NCBI GenBank assembly: GCA_963971285.1
Contig: OZ020248.1
Location: 22,589,873-22,653,872 of the forward strand
Direction: 5' to 3'
Length of the DNA stretch: 64,000 bases
Origin: Astropecten irregularis
Lineage: Eukaryota; Echinodermata; Asteroidea; Paxillosida; Astropectinidae
Both the position numbers and the translations under genes were made by a program. Position 1 is the stretch's first letter. Every line of letters starts with the position of its first letter. The notes beneath the pieces were generated by a model. That model was not told the origin of the DNA, searched no databases, and saw only the letters and a program-made list of their open reading frames with translations. Of this stretch, positions 1-11,012 are shown piece by piece.

Positions 1-59
1 TGGTGTCACTGGAGGTAAAAATAATATTCCTTAAACACTACTTGTCACAAACCACAGCT

Positions 60-248
60 TACGTAAAACGTACGGAGCTCCAGAGGTGCCACCCGACTTT
101 TTGAGATCCTGAGATAAACTATCTCGGGATGACGACATTATTACGGTCAAGATGACGACATTTTGATTTTGTGATGTCGTCATCCCGTGATAAATTATCT
201 CAGAAACTCAACAAGTACATGGCGCCTCTAGAGCTCCGTACGTAACTA
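60..248. repeat. Foldback inverted repeat
   Basis: Two arms of about 80 bases face each other around a short centre. Both outer ends contain CGTACGGAGCTC, and both inner parts contain GGGATGACGACAT or its complement, with a few mismatches and small indels. No reading frame lies inside. This is the structure of a small non-autonomous foldback or MITE-type element. Confidence 0.7.
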
Positions 249-996
249 CGTACACGACAATAGCTTTACATGACATCGATATTCTTTAAATAAATATTCC
301 AAGTATTAGATTGATATGTACATGTATACCATTTAGTACCTATTTTCTTGAGTTATCATTTACAGTTTTAAACTGGCCCGCCCCTTGACTTTAGTGTCAA
401 GATGCATATTGGATTAATCAATGTCCTATCCGTTTTTAGGACTTGTACCTTATACATGACTGTCTCTAGCTCTAGATCAACAGCAAAGTGGCAAACTAAA
501 CTGTTGGCATATCCGTAAAGCTGACTATATAAATGGATGGACTAAAAATAATGAAAGAATAATTAATCTATGTATCATAATACATGTATCGCTATCGAAA
601 CATTAAGATATTGGCAGCCTGGCAACTAAATGTATATACATGTAAACAATGTAGTAAACATTATTAATGCCTGTAAACCATGTATTAACTTTTCAGTAGT
701 CAATCGTGCATCCAATACAGGTGATTCCAAATAATAAATTAATGTAGTGTGCCCCAAGAGTTTGCATCACGGCGCTTGCTTCCGATTTCGGAGATAGATT
801 TTACAATATTTTATGCTTCAGTTGCCAAACTTTAGACGGTTAACTTTTTATGATGAATGGTATACAGTAGTCATCACCCAAATAAATATCTTATTAAAAG
901 CAAATTTTTAATTCATTGTAAACATTAGTATATCATAGAACCCATATGTGGAAAATGGTTTGAATAATATTTTACCGTTATGATTGCTCCAAGTGA
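249..996. other. AT-rich intergenic DNA, nothing recognised
   Basis: AT-rich sequence with scattered ACATGTA palindromes. I see no reading frame, splice-site pair or repeat shared with the rest of the window. Confidence 0.5.
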
Positions 997-1130
997 GGCC
1001 GAATCCGAATAACTCGGCTACGGCTTAAAATTACACGTGTGTCTATGGAAGCCACTAGATATTGGCTTCTGGAAATTTCCCTAGCCCTGTGTGTATGTTA
1101 TGCCTAGCCGCAGCCAAGTAATTTGGATTC
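997..1130. repeat. Short inverted-repeat element (family R, copy 1)
   Basis: The ends GGCCGAATCCGAATAACTCG and its imperfect complement near 1110-1130 flank a centre containing ATTACACGTGTGTCTATGGAAG. A second copy with the same layout, including the words 'GTCTATG' and 'GGCTGC', is at 8152-8291. It is a non-coding MITE-like element. Confidence 0.55.
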
Positions 1131-1430
1131 AACACAATCCTGTTTAATTTTTTTATCAGACTGCGAAGGTGGTCGTATTGATAATTCAGAAAATTTCCTT
1201 TGTGTAATTAAGTACATACAACATCTCAGTGATGCTTTTCCCCGTACAGATTTTAGTCTTTTGGCAAATACATGTACTTGTACATGTATGTACAGTACTG
1301 TTATGAAATTAGTCACCGATTGAAAAGTACACCATTTCCGGAACCTTGCGTCGCAAACTTGCGGAGAGTTCATTGTCTGTGTGTTTTTTCCATACGAATA
1401 TTCTGCGCTGCTCAGGATCTTGGTTAGAAG

Positions 1431-2897
1431 CTATTTGGATCCAAAGTGTCTCTCCACGGGATAGAAGCCGAATTCTTTCTGCATCCACGGCGTGGGACTG
1501 TTCGGAGGACAGACGTCCCCATTGGGCGAGGCCTGGTAGAACTTGCAGTGGGGGCAGTCCACGCTGTGAGACGGTATGACCACGGGAGCCAGCCTAGACG
1601 GACTGGCATAGACGAAGATGGTGTTCGGAGAGAAGAACTTGTTCTCTGGCCAGACGACGTGGGGAACCCTCGGCTGGAGCGTCCGCATGGCCCTGTGCAA
1701 GCGGTCCTTGTCCGACTCCCCGGAGTCCGGGGAGTCGCCCACGTCGTCCCGCCAGCGCACCCCGAAGGGAGTGGCGCAGGTGGAGTCCACCTTGTCCCGG
1801 CGGAGGACGATCTTCTGGAGCTCCTCGCAGACGCTGTCCACGTCGTTTGAGACAACCGGGCTGGAAGTCCCCGTGGTCCCCTCCTCCTCGGTGGTGTCCG
1901 GGCTGCTGTCGCGGTCGTTCTTGTACAGTGGCGTGGTAATTACTCCCACAAATCCGAGTTTCCGTTTGGACTGATCGCCGGCCGCTCCACGGGGGTAATG
2001 CTCCTCGTTGGGTTTGTCCGATTCTCCTCTGACATAAGCCGCGCCGAGGTTGGATGCATCACTCAATCCAGGGTCGGCGGAGGGAGGCGCCTTGGACATG
2101 GCCGGAATGTTACTGACGCTGATTCGTCTACCGTTGTTGGGCGACTTCTGGCTTTTGACACTGGAGGAGGAGTCCTTGCTGTAACACCCTGAATCTGATC
2201 TGTTGGTCTGGGCGGCGGCGACACTGGAGGCGTTGTACCTTGCGTCCCCCGATGAGCAAGCAGGGCAGGGGCCTGGCTCTTTCGTGCTGCTGCTGATGAC
2301 TGGGAGATCGCGACTCCCGTGCTGGCTTCCCGTGGTGTGGTCCACGGCGCTCTCGCTCGGTCCGTGCTTGGCCTGGAAGGCTCGTTTTCTCCTTTGCAGT
2401 CGAAGCAGAACCTCGGTCCTGCTGTATGTCTGCCGGCCGACCCGGTGCTCGAAGCCGGTCCGCGAGCCCTCGCCATCCGGCTTGATGTTAGGCAGCTGTG
2501 TCTTAGAGGTGGTCCTGTCACGGTGGCTTGGGAGTGAATTCGTGCTGTTGTTCACGCCGTAAGAAGGGGCACCGATTCGGTAGGCATCCAGGTCGCAGCT
2601 CTTGGTCTCCTCCCGGTGGCCGAGCTGAGTCGCCGCACGAAGTTGTTCCGTGGCGGCTTGGGTCATGCTGAACAGTTGCCGTGCGTCGCCGGACTTAGTT
2701 CCCGGGCCGTGCGAGCGAGCCGACTGCCCGTGGGTCCGCGGTGTCGTGCCAGCGGCAGCCGTCGGCCTGAGGTACTGGGGCAGGACTCCAAGGGGTCTCT
2801 TCCAGCGGTAGGTGCGAGTCGTCGGTAAGGACGAAGCCTCATATTCCATGCGGGTGGGCTCAGCGAACGGGCTAGTGGCAAGGAGTTTCACCGGCAT
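1431..2897 (-). CDS. Gene A: 488-aa Ser/Arg-rich protein with C-terminal Cys motif
   Basis: One open frame of 488 codons, clearly more GC-rich than its flanks. I do not recognise the family. The protein looks mostly disordered, with no signal peptide or membrane segment. It has an Arg/Lys-rich stretch near residue 170 (LQRRKRAF), a GRRISVS basophilic-kinase-like site, an acidic TEEEGTTG run, and the motif RVPHVVW at about 410-416. The C terminus contains SVDCPHC followed 11 residues later by CPPNSP (Cys about 448, 451 and 463), which matches gene C at 22689 exactly in spacing. The last 20 residues are aromatic and basic. The ATG is in-frame; a good splice acceptor lies 61 bases upstream, so a non-coding first exon is likely. 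Function is unknown; C-x2-C-x11-C could bind zinc or serve as a docking motif, but that is inference. Coding status is well supported by length and composition. Confidence 0.82.
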   Translation of the reverse strand: MPVKLLATSPFAEPTRMEYEASSLPTTRTYRWKRPLGVLPQYLRPTAAAGTTPRTHGQSARSHGPGTKSGDARQLFSMTQAATEQLRAATQLGHREETKSCDLDAYRIGAPSYGVNNSTNSLPSHRDRTTSKTQLPNIKPDGEGSRTGFEHRVGRQTYSRTEVLLRLQRRKRAFQAKHGPSESAVDHTTGSQHGSRDLPVISSSTKEPGPCPACSSGDARYNASSVAAAQTNRSDSGCYSKDSSSSVKSQKSPNNGRRISVSNIPAMSKAPPSADPGLSDASNLGAAYVRGESDKPNEEHYPRGAAGDQSKRKLGFVGVITTPLYKNDRDSSPDTTEEEGTTGTSSPVVSNDVDSVCEELQKIVLRRDKVDSTCATPFGVRWRDDVGDSPDSGESDKDRLHRAMRTLQPRVPHVVWPENKFFSPNTIFVYASPSRLAPVVIPSHSVDCPHCKFYQASPNGDVCPPNSPTPWMQKEFGFYPVERHFGSK

Positions 2898-2958
2898 GCT
2901 GACCAGGGGAACCGTTCTTCAACACGTTCCGAGTCTTTTCAAAGCGATGCCATCATAT

Positions 2959-2976
2959 CTGTGAGCAAAAGTAATG
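2959..2976 (-). other. Candidate 3' splice site upstream of gene A
   Basis: Read on the minus strand, TTACTTTTGCTCACAG is a pyrimidine-rich tract ending in CAG. The exon would begin at 2958 and include a five-codon upstream frame before the gene A start at 2897. This suggests that gene A has a spliced 5' leader even though its coding part is a single exon. Confidence 0.4.
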
Positions 2977-3023
2977 ACAGAGTAAGACTTGTGAAAATAC
3001 AAACCAAGTTAACACACCTTGCC

Positions 3024-3080
3024 CTTCGAGGAAGATCCTGCTAGGATCGAAAGGCGTCCGACCCTCTAACTCCAAGCTCA
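3024..3080 (+). repeat. GATC-hairpin / GAAACGTC element (family H), diverged
   Basis: GAAGATCCTGCTAGGATCGA forms a five-pair stem (GATCC/GGATC) and is followed by the family tail 'CTAACTCCAAGC'. The usual GAAACGTCAGG is changed to GAAAGGCGTCC here. See 15292-15411 for the best copy. Confidence 0.6.
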
Positions 3081-3354
3081 AGTTAACAGTAAGCACAAGT
3101 GATTACTGCAAACCACTCATCAACTGAGGAAACCCATGCAGTCATTTGCCAAAATATCACTTCATATGCCTACTAGCAATGCGAGCTGTACGTCCCCTGA
3201 GGTTATCGTGAAACAAGAAGTGAGCTTTGCTCGGCGGTCATACTACCGACAGCTAATGACGACCACCGACAAGCTCTGTTCTCTACACAACCATGGAGCC
3301 ACGAAGATCCATGGCACAACAAACCCTCTGTATGACCATGACACTACACTCATG

Positions 3355-3706
3355 TTAAAGGTAGTATCATACTTTAGTAAGAAACCAAAACAGAAATGTT
3401 CACAGACACGTATAACTTACAGGGTATGTAGATGGTGGTGGTAGAAACATACCGTTAACATTTTCCCGCCTGAAATGGTGTATTTATCAAGATATTAGTA
3501 AACAAAAAACGACCGAAAATCTTTTTGATCTTTTAAAAGATCCAAAATAAAAGAGAGAAGACTTAAGAAATACTGTGGCTGTTTTAAGTGTTTTCTCAAA
3601 AAGTGGGACTGACATTTTCACAGATGACTTTTATTCAGTGTCTTGATATTTTTTGCCCATGAATCTGTATTTCTTTGATAAAAACCAAAGTATGATACTA
3701 CCTTTA
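3355..3706 (-). repeat. TTAA-ended inverted-repeat MITE (family A)
   Basis: It begins TTAAAGGTAGTATCATACTT and ends with the complement AAGTATGATACTACCTTTAA. The internal words are GGTGGTGGTAGAAACATACC, GATCTTTTAAAAGATC, and GCCCATGAATCTG. At least 14 further copies occur in this window in both orientations. The TTAA at each end may be the target duplication. No coding capacity. Confidence 0.85.
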
Positions 3707-4160
3707 ACTGTGTACATGTATTATGATCACGATGAAATGCATGGAACTGAGTCACATATGATACCAGGTATAATATTATTTCTTTATTTTGATTTAAACG
3801 GCGCCAGATGTCCTAGGCAAATATTATGCTCGTAATTAGCAATGCAACACCACTTGTCCACAGGGAAAAGAATTAAGTTGCATTCAGTGAACTGAAAACA
3901 CCTGCTTATTTGCGAATCACTGCGTTTTAATTCGTCATACACCATTCTACAGGCCGTGATCTTGAAATGCAACCTTCATGTCCGATATAGAATTGCACAG
4001 TTAATATGCCCTGTCACAAGTTCACCGTGTAATTGGGCGAAATAATATCTGGTATATATAAAGCTACTGAAGCGACATTTGGTATGTTGCAGTCAGAAAT
4101 ACAGTACTTGTACAGTATTGGGTTTTCGAGGCTTCGAGCAGTGAGACAAAAGCTTACCAA

Positions 4161-4513
4161 TAAGGTAGCTTCATACTTTGGTTTTTGTCAAAGAAATGCT
4201 GATTTATGGGCAAAAATATCAAGAAAGATACAATCACAGTCATCTGTGAAATTTCCATATGTGTCACCATTTTGAGAAAACATTGAAAAACGCCCAAGGT
4301 ATTTAAAAAAAACACTGTTCACCGTTATTTTTTATCTTTAAAAGATCAAAACTGTTTTTGGTCTTTGGTTGTACTCCTTATAAATACAGCGTTTCTGGCA
4401 GAGCAATTTTAACGGTATGTTTCAATAACAATCTTTATACCCTGTAAGTTATATGTAAATCTGTGAAGATTTGTTTTGGTATATGCTATGCCTAAATATG
4501 ATAGTACCTTTTT
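4161..4513 (+). repeat. TTAA-ended MITE (family A)
   Basis: It starts TAAGGTAGCTTCATACTTTG and ends CTAAATATGATAGTACCTTT. It contains the family words TCAAAGAAATGCTGAT, CACAGTCATCTGTGAAATTT and the GATC palindrome region. Both ends are slightly diverged, so this is an older copy. Confidence 0.8.
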
Positions 4514-4853
4514 AGCCATTTTCCACTTTTTTCCACAAAAAAATATGCTAGGCTAACCAGCAACTTAACGCTGTCTTCAGCTTTGCGGGATGTGTATTTA
4601 CACCACTGTGGTGTAATCATACCAGTACGAGTGATGTATTGAAAAACAACAGTAATCAACTCTACCCTCACAGGTACCCATTTGCACTCCATGGATATAG
4701 AGAGAAGCAATGCGTAAAGTGTCTTGCTTGTGGACACAAGCATGATCACGAGTGGCATGTACTGGGTCATGCACGTGATTGTGTATGTTATTATGAACGG
4801 TAATCTAAGGGGCTATATTAAAAGTTCATCACCCAAAATAACGAACTGAAATA

Positions 4854-4920
4854 TGCTTGGACGAAGCCTTTGAGAAAGATTCTATAGGATCGGAACGTCA
4901 GTCCCTCCTAACTCCAAGCA
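4854..4920 (+). repeat. GATC-hairpin / GAAACGTC element (family H)
   Basis: GCCTTTGAGAAAGATTCTAT leads into AGGATCGGAACGTCAG and CTCCTAACTCCAAGC. It has the same order as the copy at 15292 with three or four substitutions. Confidence 0.7.
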
Positions 4921-5199
4921 TCGGATTTTTATTAGACCATGGAGGAACAACACATATGTATAATCACATTATGTATAATCACAAATTGTTCCCTAGTATA
5001 GTACATGTATTAGAATAAATTGATATTTAGGTTAATTTTCTTCAGCTTAGAAAAACAACACAAATTCATGTAAACTAAAAATAGCACAGATTAGCATTCT
5101 ATCCTGGAATGGATAACAAGATTCACTACAATGACAACAAAATGGCTTTAATATGTCAATCGATAATTCCCACCTGCGGTATAGGCCTATGGTGCTGCG

Positions 5200-5605
5200 T
5201 CGAGCGGCCCTCCAAGGTAGCTATGCCTGCTCATGGCGAAGCTTGCTTTCCCGAGGAAGAGAAAAACTGTCCTCGTGCGGCCGTGTTCTGGTGCTGGAAT
5301 GACGGGGAGTGTGAAAGGTAGAACACTCAGGAGAAAACGAAGCGGTCTTCTTGAACCTTACACCGTCATCTCAAAGTGTCGAGGAGGCCTGTTGTTGCTG
5401 CGTGTTGCTCAGGAAGCTCGGCTCAGAATCTCCCGCGGACAGGAAACTAAGTTCCCGGTGCTGTTGCAGAGTACGAGCGGGACGACAGCTGCAGAGCCAG
5501 CCGGCGAGTCCCTCGGCAAGTTCCCAGCCTACAAGAGGCTTTCTCGTCGACGCTTCAAGTCCTCTCGATGGCACGCACTCCTCTGATGGTCTGCGAGTTC
5601 GTTAA
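5200..5605. other. GC-rich island with overlapping open frames; possible exon or promoter
   Basis: GC content and CpG density jump here, to a level seen otherwise only in genes A-E. All three plus-strand frames stay open for long stretches, the best being an ATG frame at 5233-5586 (117 codons, Arg/Lys-rich, no recognised domain). No frame shows the CPPN motif. It lies about 2.3 kb upstream of gene A, which is transcribed away from it, so it could hold the promoter or first exon of gene A. It could also be a decayed family member. I cannot decide which from the sequence. Confidence 0.35.
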
Positions 5606-7076
5606 TTATTACAGAACCCGCAAAACACAGAGTGCTGCTTACGTAAATAGCTCACTTCTTTCGGATTACGTTGTCCTTTTTCCTGCAGGCGTTGTACGGT
5701 TAGTCTCTCTGAGTTTGTGGTGTGGCAGGTTTTACTACCATAAAACAGCTTGGTATAATCCTTTGGAGTTAGTGAAATATGCGAATGCTGGTTATAACTG
5801 AGCGTTGAAACATAATTCATAATTGATCATCCTTAAGAATTGTGGCCACACCATGCTGAATAATAAAAGTTTGACTTGTTTGTTGTGTGGTGTAGTTCAC
5901 GCGCGTATACGTTCACACCATACTGTACACGGACGGTCGGCGCAATCGAAACACCCTTGTTGCTAGCCGAAGAGCGCCACAAACTCCCGTTGAATCGGAC
6001 TGAATGGAGCTTGATGCGCATGCCCTTCGTTTTCCTCAGGAGTATTCTTTACAAAACCAGAGACAAGAGAAATCGATGGGTGTGGGTCCACCGCATCTCG
6101 GCACCCTCTGAGGGGTCTCTGTGTGGGGGATACTGCCGCTCTGCCCCCGGTGGAGGGGTTATAGACACCACTGGACAAAAGACCGGACAATAGAACCGGT
6201 AGGGGTATGGACAGGGGACAAACGGCGCCGAGGCGGCACGGGGGACACTCTTAAAAAAAGACCAGTGCAATTTGAGTGGGCTCTCCGTTGCCTGGGAGAC
6301 TACAATAAACCGCAGGACTTGTTGTGGTTTCCCTTAATTAATACCACAGAAGATTCTACCGATGAAATAGCTTATAGTCCAGTAAATGAGCCCCACGTAG
6401 ACAATGCATACCAGCCAAATAGCCCCTCGTGCGTCATTTTGATAACCAAACAGATTCGAGTGAAACCAACCATGGAAAGAAAGGGATTCGGAGTTTCGGA
6501 CTGACTGAACAAAACCTCCAATTCTAGATTAAGAGCTTTGCAACTGCTTGGAAGAGGTTGCTTTGTGAGGGGAACAGAAGGCAGGGTCATTGAGAGAAGA
6601 GAACACAAGTTACGGAGTTGTCAACAAGACTGCTTTGATTTTGTCCGGATGAGAAATGTATAGCTTTAGTGGTAGTCTACACGGTACGAACCGGTATACG
6701 GCCATCCTAACAGACATACTGATGGCCAATTTAAGCCATATAATCTCAACTTTCAGACCTGAATGCTAACGCCACAAAAAGCCCGATTGCTAAGTATACA
6801 AGAAATTGCAAAGTTTGGAAATACAGGGGTTGGAATGCGAAAGTAATTCATTATGTTTAGTCTGAAACCAGAGCAAAAATACGGGTCCCGATCGACTCAA
6901 CTTGCTATGTGTACTATACATGCATGTACCTGACTCATTACCAATAGAGCTGGTGCTCAAAAGTGCATGTAAATAGATGTAATACTGTAACGTGGTTAAG
7001 TTTAATGAACGCATAATGAAATTGAAAAACATACTTCTGGCTGTTACAATGACAAAAACTAAGCATTTTGTGTTAT
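5606..7076. other. Intergenic, no gene recognised
   Basis: Mixed composition with a moderately GC-rich patch at about 6060-6310. Open frames here are short, lack splice signals in consistent places, and resemble nothing I know. Confidence 0.4.
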
Positions 7077-7174
7077 TGGGCCTGACGTTTCGATTATAGA
7101 AGGATCTTTATCAACAGCTAAAGAAATACCCCCGTGCTATGATCGAAACGTCAGGCCCTCCTTACTCCAAGCCT
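7077..7174. repeat. Two opposed family H fragments
   Basis: GGCCTGACGTTTCGAT at 7079 (minus orientation) faces GATCGAAACGTCAGGCCCTC at 7141 (plus orientation), separated by about 45 bases. The second fragment continues into CTTACTCCAAGCC. This is a head-to-head arrangement of the same hairpin element. Confidence 0.65.
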
Positions 7175-7247
7175 ATATTATTGCCCTTCGCTGACATTGC
7201 ATGCTTGATGCTTTTTGAGTTACAATGTATAGTCATCTGCTGACTAA

Positions 7248-7318
7248 TGTTGGATTCGAACCCACGACCTCCTTCTTACATGTCATACCACTAGACCACC
7301 AAGCTAGCTAGCTGGGAT
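7248..7318 (-). repeat. tRNA-like sequence (SINE head or tRNA pseudogene)
   Basis: On the minus strand it has an A-box-like TGGTCTAGTGGT and a B-box GGTTCGAATCC at tRNA spacing, as needed for an internal polymerase III promoter. The stem at the ends does not close well, so it is more likely a tRNA-derived repeat than a working tRNA gene. Confidence 0.55.
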
Positions 7319-8151
7319 CAGCAGCAGGTTAATGGGAATCCAATATCGCAGCGTGTACCACAATTAATCATTGTTATCGATGGTTTTACGTCAGTCTGAT
7401 AAACCTATTACATGTACGGTATATTGTACTCCAGTGTTTGATTGAGATTCTGAGTGGGAATACGATGACACTTTGCGAATGAACACTGCTATAATCTAAA
7501 TGTAAAGAAAAATCATCTTGTGTTAGTATTGGATTGTGTGCACACACACATATTACAGGTCATTAATTTAATCAAACGACAACCCAACACAATACATATT
7601 CAGTTCATTTTTCCTTTTATTCGCTTTACTTTGTTGGTTTCTGTATCAGACAACACTGTCAAGTGTTGCAAAGTCTGCCCATTGACATAGTTTGAAACAG
7701 TTTGAACGTGCAGTTCAAAACGTCGTTTACTTGGTTCTAATGTTATATACGTAGGCCTATGTCTTCCTTAAAGATGAAGTGAATTTCTGCATAGGTTTTC
7801 GATCAATATTAGTCGTGTCCCCAGTTAATAACATTCATATAAATCACCTACCTTGTAACCGAATAACGAGTAACCGAAAACAGATAATAAACACACGACT
7901 GTCTGACTCCTGCGATTTTATAATATTTTGAATCATCAATATGTTTTCTTGTATCAATAATTCAATACAAGTAATAAACTGCTGCAAACTGCTCATCAAC
8001 TAAAAATAATGACTTGAAATAAATAAACATGCTTGGAGTTAGGAGGACCTATTGTCTATTTATTGTTTTCTAGTGTCTAATAGAACTAATGTTCAAATGA
8101 GCTTAAACTTTTATTGGAGGGTAATTCCATATAGGCGTGTTGGATTGTTAT
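7319..8151. other. Intergenic; only a family H flank fragment
   Basis: AT-rich. At 7980-8050 the words 'CTGCAAACTGCTCATCAACT' and 'CTTGGAGTTAGGAGG' match the outer flank of family H elements in minus orientation, without the hairpin. Nothing else is recognised. Confidence 0.45.
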
Positions 8152-8291
8152 AGGCCGTGTACCAAATCTCTGGCTGCGACCGCATAATTATAACACACGA
8201 GTCTATGAAAATGGCTGCAGTAACTGGCTAGTGGCTGCCATAGCTGCGTGTGTAATTTGCAGCCGCAGCCAGAGATTTTGGGACACGACTT
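8152..8291. repeat. Short inverted-repeat element (family R, copy 2)
   Basis: The left end GTGTACCAAATCTCTGGCTG matches the complement of the right end CAGCCAGAGATTTTGGGACA, with the centre ACACGAGTCTATGAAAATGG. It is the same design as 997-1130. No coding content. Confidence 0.7.
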
Positions 8292-8739
8292 AGAGTGTGC
8301 ATGGAGCATTGATCTCTAACCTCTACTAATCGTGAATCCCTCTTTAGCCAAAGCAAAGACTCTTGATCCCATTTTGCTGAGCAAAAGCTAGAATACAGTC
8401 ACTGCGATCTAGACCCAACATGGTCTTAAATCCGGAGCCCGTCTTCTTCTCTTCTTGAGAGGAGAAGAATGGCTGCCTCTTCCCGCACAGCGTGAATAAA
8501 GAAGATTAGGGAGGAGAGAGAAGATCTTGTGGTCATCTTGTGAAGTGGGATTTACTGGGACCAGGGGGAAAACACAGTCCTTTAGCCTCTAAGCCCGTCC
8601 GTGATTATCAGCTTGTGGCGGGCTGGTGCCATCATTTTACGGTCTGAACTTTTTGTGGCAACATTTTGGTCCAAAAAGTGCTTAGCGGTGGACATTCTTG
8701 TTGAGTAAAGGGGACGTGTGTAAGGATGTTACTGTACTT

Positions 8740-9311
8740 GAGATAGGCGATGTCCCTAAGATACAGTAACAATCTGTGAAATTTCCAGTCACATACGGTG
8801 CCCATGCACTTTTTGAGAAAATAATGACAAACGTTTACGGTATTTTTAAATCTAGGGCCATTTTCATAGAGCTGCTTAAGCACCAAATTTGCTTACGCAT
8901 AACAATGCTTCCTTGATCAAACATGTCGGATTGCCAACCAATTTTCATATGATGTTTTCTGCTTTTGACTTGTATCCGGCCATTGTTTGCTGAGCGTAAC
9001 ATTCACAAGGAGTGTTGGCTGGCAAAGTGATTTTATTTACCAACGGTATTTGGTGCTGAAGCAATTTTGGTGCTTAAGCAGCTCTATGAAATTTGCCCAT
9101 ATTCACTGTAGTTTTGATCTCCCTGATATCAAAACTGAATTGCTGTTTTTGTCTTCGGTTATTCTTTTCTGGATAAATTGAGCATTTCAGGCAAAACATT
9201 TTAACGTTGTGTTTCTACCATCACCACCTTTATACCATGCAAGTTATAGGTAAATCTATGAAGATTTCTGTTTTTGGATGCTACCAAAGTATGATGTTAC
9301 CTTTAAATTTT
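8740..9311 (+). repeat. Family A MITE split by another MITE
   Basis: The left part carries GATACAGTAACAATCTGTGA and CATACGGTGCCCATGCACTT. The right part carries GATATCAAAACTGAATTGC, TTTCAGGCAAAACATTTTAA and the end ACCAAAGTATGATGTTACCT. Between them, at 8866-9100, sits a complete family C2 element. The family A copy is therefore older than the C2 insertion. Confidence 0.75.
8866..9100. repeat. GGGCCAATTTCAT inverted-repeat MITE (family C2)
   Basis: It begins GGGCCATTTTCATAGAGCTG and ends with CAGCTCTATGAAATTTGCCC. The inner words GCTTAAGCACC and TTGACTTGTATCCGGCCATT recur at 14747 and 25552. It is inserted in a family A element. Confidence 0.8.
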
Positions 9312-9782
9312 TCCAATATCGCCCGGATATCGAAGTGGGCATGACACATTAAAAATTAGGGCACTCACAGTTTAATTGCACATTTCAAATGATTAATTAC
9401 ATGTACTGTGTCAAACAGTAGACTTTGTCACCACTTCACAGTGCTTTTTCGAGTTGACAAAAAGACAGAATGATAATTAATACATTATGATAGACTATAT
9501 GGTGTTGGGGTTATCATGTGATGATCGGCCTATCAATAGCTAATGTGCATATTGCATGGTATTAGAAATAGGGTAGGAACCGTTTAATACCTATGGTTAT
9601 TCCAGAAGTATCTCTCGTTGTAGGCGAGTTATTCACAAGATGCATTGTAAATCCAATTACTTATCTGGTCTTTTTCTGTGTCATGTATGTACAAGCTAAA
9701 GGTTGATAAAAAAAAACACATCATTGTGTTCAGTGTTCGGTATGAAAGCTTATAGGTAATTAATTTTACGAAATGATGCTTA

Positions 9783-9962
9783 AGAGGCTAGGCTTCGGAT
9801 ATATTTTGTAATACCGTCAGTCTGTAGAGCTTGAGATACGTGACGAAGCTTTCACTGAGCCTTTTCTCGGCTTCGACATGTGGCACGATCCCTTCATTAT
9901 GTTTAGTGGCGATAGCGAAATAAGCCACAAGCCTAGCCGCAAGCCTGGTTTCGTAGAGGTCC
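9783..9962. repeat. GGCTTGAGGCTAGGCTT element (family E), degraded
   Basis: The left end GAGGCTAGGCTTCGGATATA and right end GCCTAGCCGCAAGCCTGGTT are complementary, with the internal word TTTTCTCGGCTTCG. It matches copies at 24187 and 26984. Confidence 0.55.
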
Positions 9963-10377
9963 ATATTCTGTTCATGACATCACCCCCCTGTCATATTGCG
10001 AGAAAACCTGAGAAATAAATCACACGATATGATTTCGATAATAACATGCAATCGAAATAAAACCCTGTAAAAAATCCTCCTATTAAATGGGTTGTTTACA
10101 ATGACTTTCACGCAACTGGATCAGCCCAAAATGCTCGTATTAAAAGGTTGTTCGTATTATCAGTGCTCGTATTAAGCAAATATTTCCCCATTGAAAAGTG
10201 CACAACTCAATCGGGACCGGCGTGATATGCTCGTTTTAACCGGGATCTCGTCTTAAGAGAGCTCGTATTAATGAGGTTCGACTGTATTATACGAAAGTGC
10301 ACTACAATTCTGTATACTTGTTGTTTTCTTGACAATCTGAACCCCGATTTTGAATGAATTCTTCACCATTATTGAAG

Positions 10378-10460
10378 AAGAATAAATATTGACTGGAGTG
10401 GGATTTGAACCTGCTACCCTAATACCGTATACCTTGCGGTTACTTGATGAAATTGTTCAC
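10378..10460 (-). repeat. tRNA-derived SINE fragment
   Basis: TTGACTGGAGTGGGATTTGA is the complement of the SINE B-box region (GGTTCGAATCC in the better copies at 14160 and 16545), followed by 'AATACCGTATACC'. The A-box part is decayed. Confidence 0.5.
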
Positions 10461-10476
10461 TTGTTCATTTAGCAGA

Positions 10477-10737
10477 GTCGTAATGACTCGGGTCAATGAA
10501 TCGACTCGAGTCTTACTCGAGTCACATTTGTTTTGCGACTCGACTCGAATCGAAGGCTAAATGACTTTTCTCGACTCGAGTCATCGCAAGCAAATGACTC
10601 GATTCGACTCGAGTCATTGCGAGCAAATGACTCGAGTCGACTCAGAATGACTTGACTCGAGTCACATATTTTGGCGAATCGACTCGACTCGAGTCCCGAA
10701 GGCTAAATGACTCGACTTGACTCGAATCACAAAAAAC
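10477..10737. repeat. GACTCGAGTC-rich degenerate satellite
   Basis: Repeated words GACTCGAGTC, TCGACTCGAG and 'GCAAGCAAATGACTCGA' give an irregular array about 260 bases long. GACTCGAGTC is its own complement, so the array can fold or be read the same on either strand. It is non-coding. Confidence 0.8.
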
Positions 10738-10952
10738 AGTGACTCGTTATAACGCAGTGCTTTAATATGCAGTTTGGAAACCTAATGATTGGAATCAATG
10801 CTTTCCTCCCTCCAAAAATAGCATAACCAATGATGTCTTGGTAGGATTTGAAGCTTTGCATGGTGGAAAGACGTAATAAAGTAGGCTTGCGGAGACACCA
10901 TGTGAAATCTCTTTTATAAATGTGTGGTTCTGAAAAGAACCGGTGAGAAGGA

Positions 10953-10994
10953 TCTCGACGTTCCGGCCAGTGTACTCTGGCCGTCCTCAGGAGA
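10953..10994 (-). ncRNA. Hammerhead-like hairpin (family I, copy 1)
   Basis: On the minus strand: CTGAGGA, then stem CGGCCAG/CTGGCCG with loop AGTACA, then GAAC GTC. Flanking TCTC and GAGA could pair as a third helix. The order matches a hammerhead ribozyme core (CUGANGA, helix II, GAAA, NUH), except that the GAAA box has one base fewer. The same layout is found at 19090-19132 and, degraded, at 27550-27592. It probably belongs to the end of a transposable element. Catalytic activity is not shown. Confidence 0.4.
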
Positions 10995-11012
10995 GTGAGT
11001 GATGTCTTGTAC

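Noticed and set aside
1446-2897. Several open frames opposite to and out of phase with gene A (and likewise for B-E)
   Set aside because: They are shadows caused by high GC content; the chosen frame is longest, starts with ATG, and carries the shared motifs.
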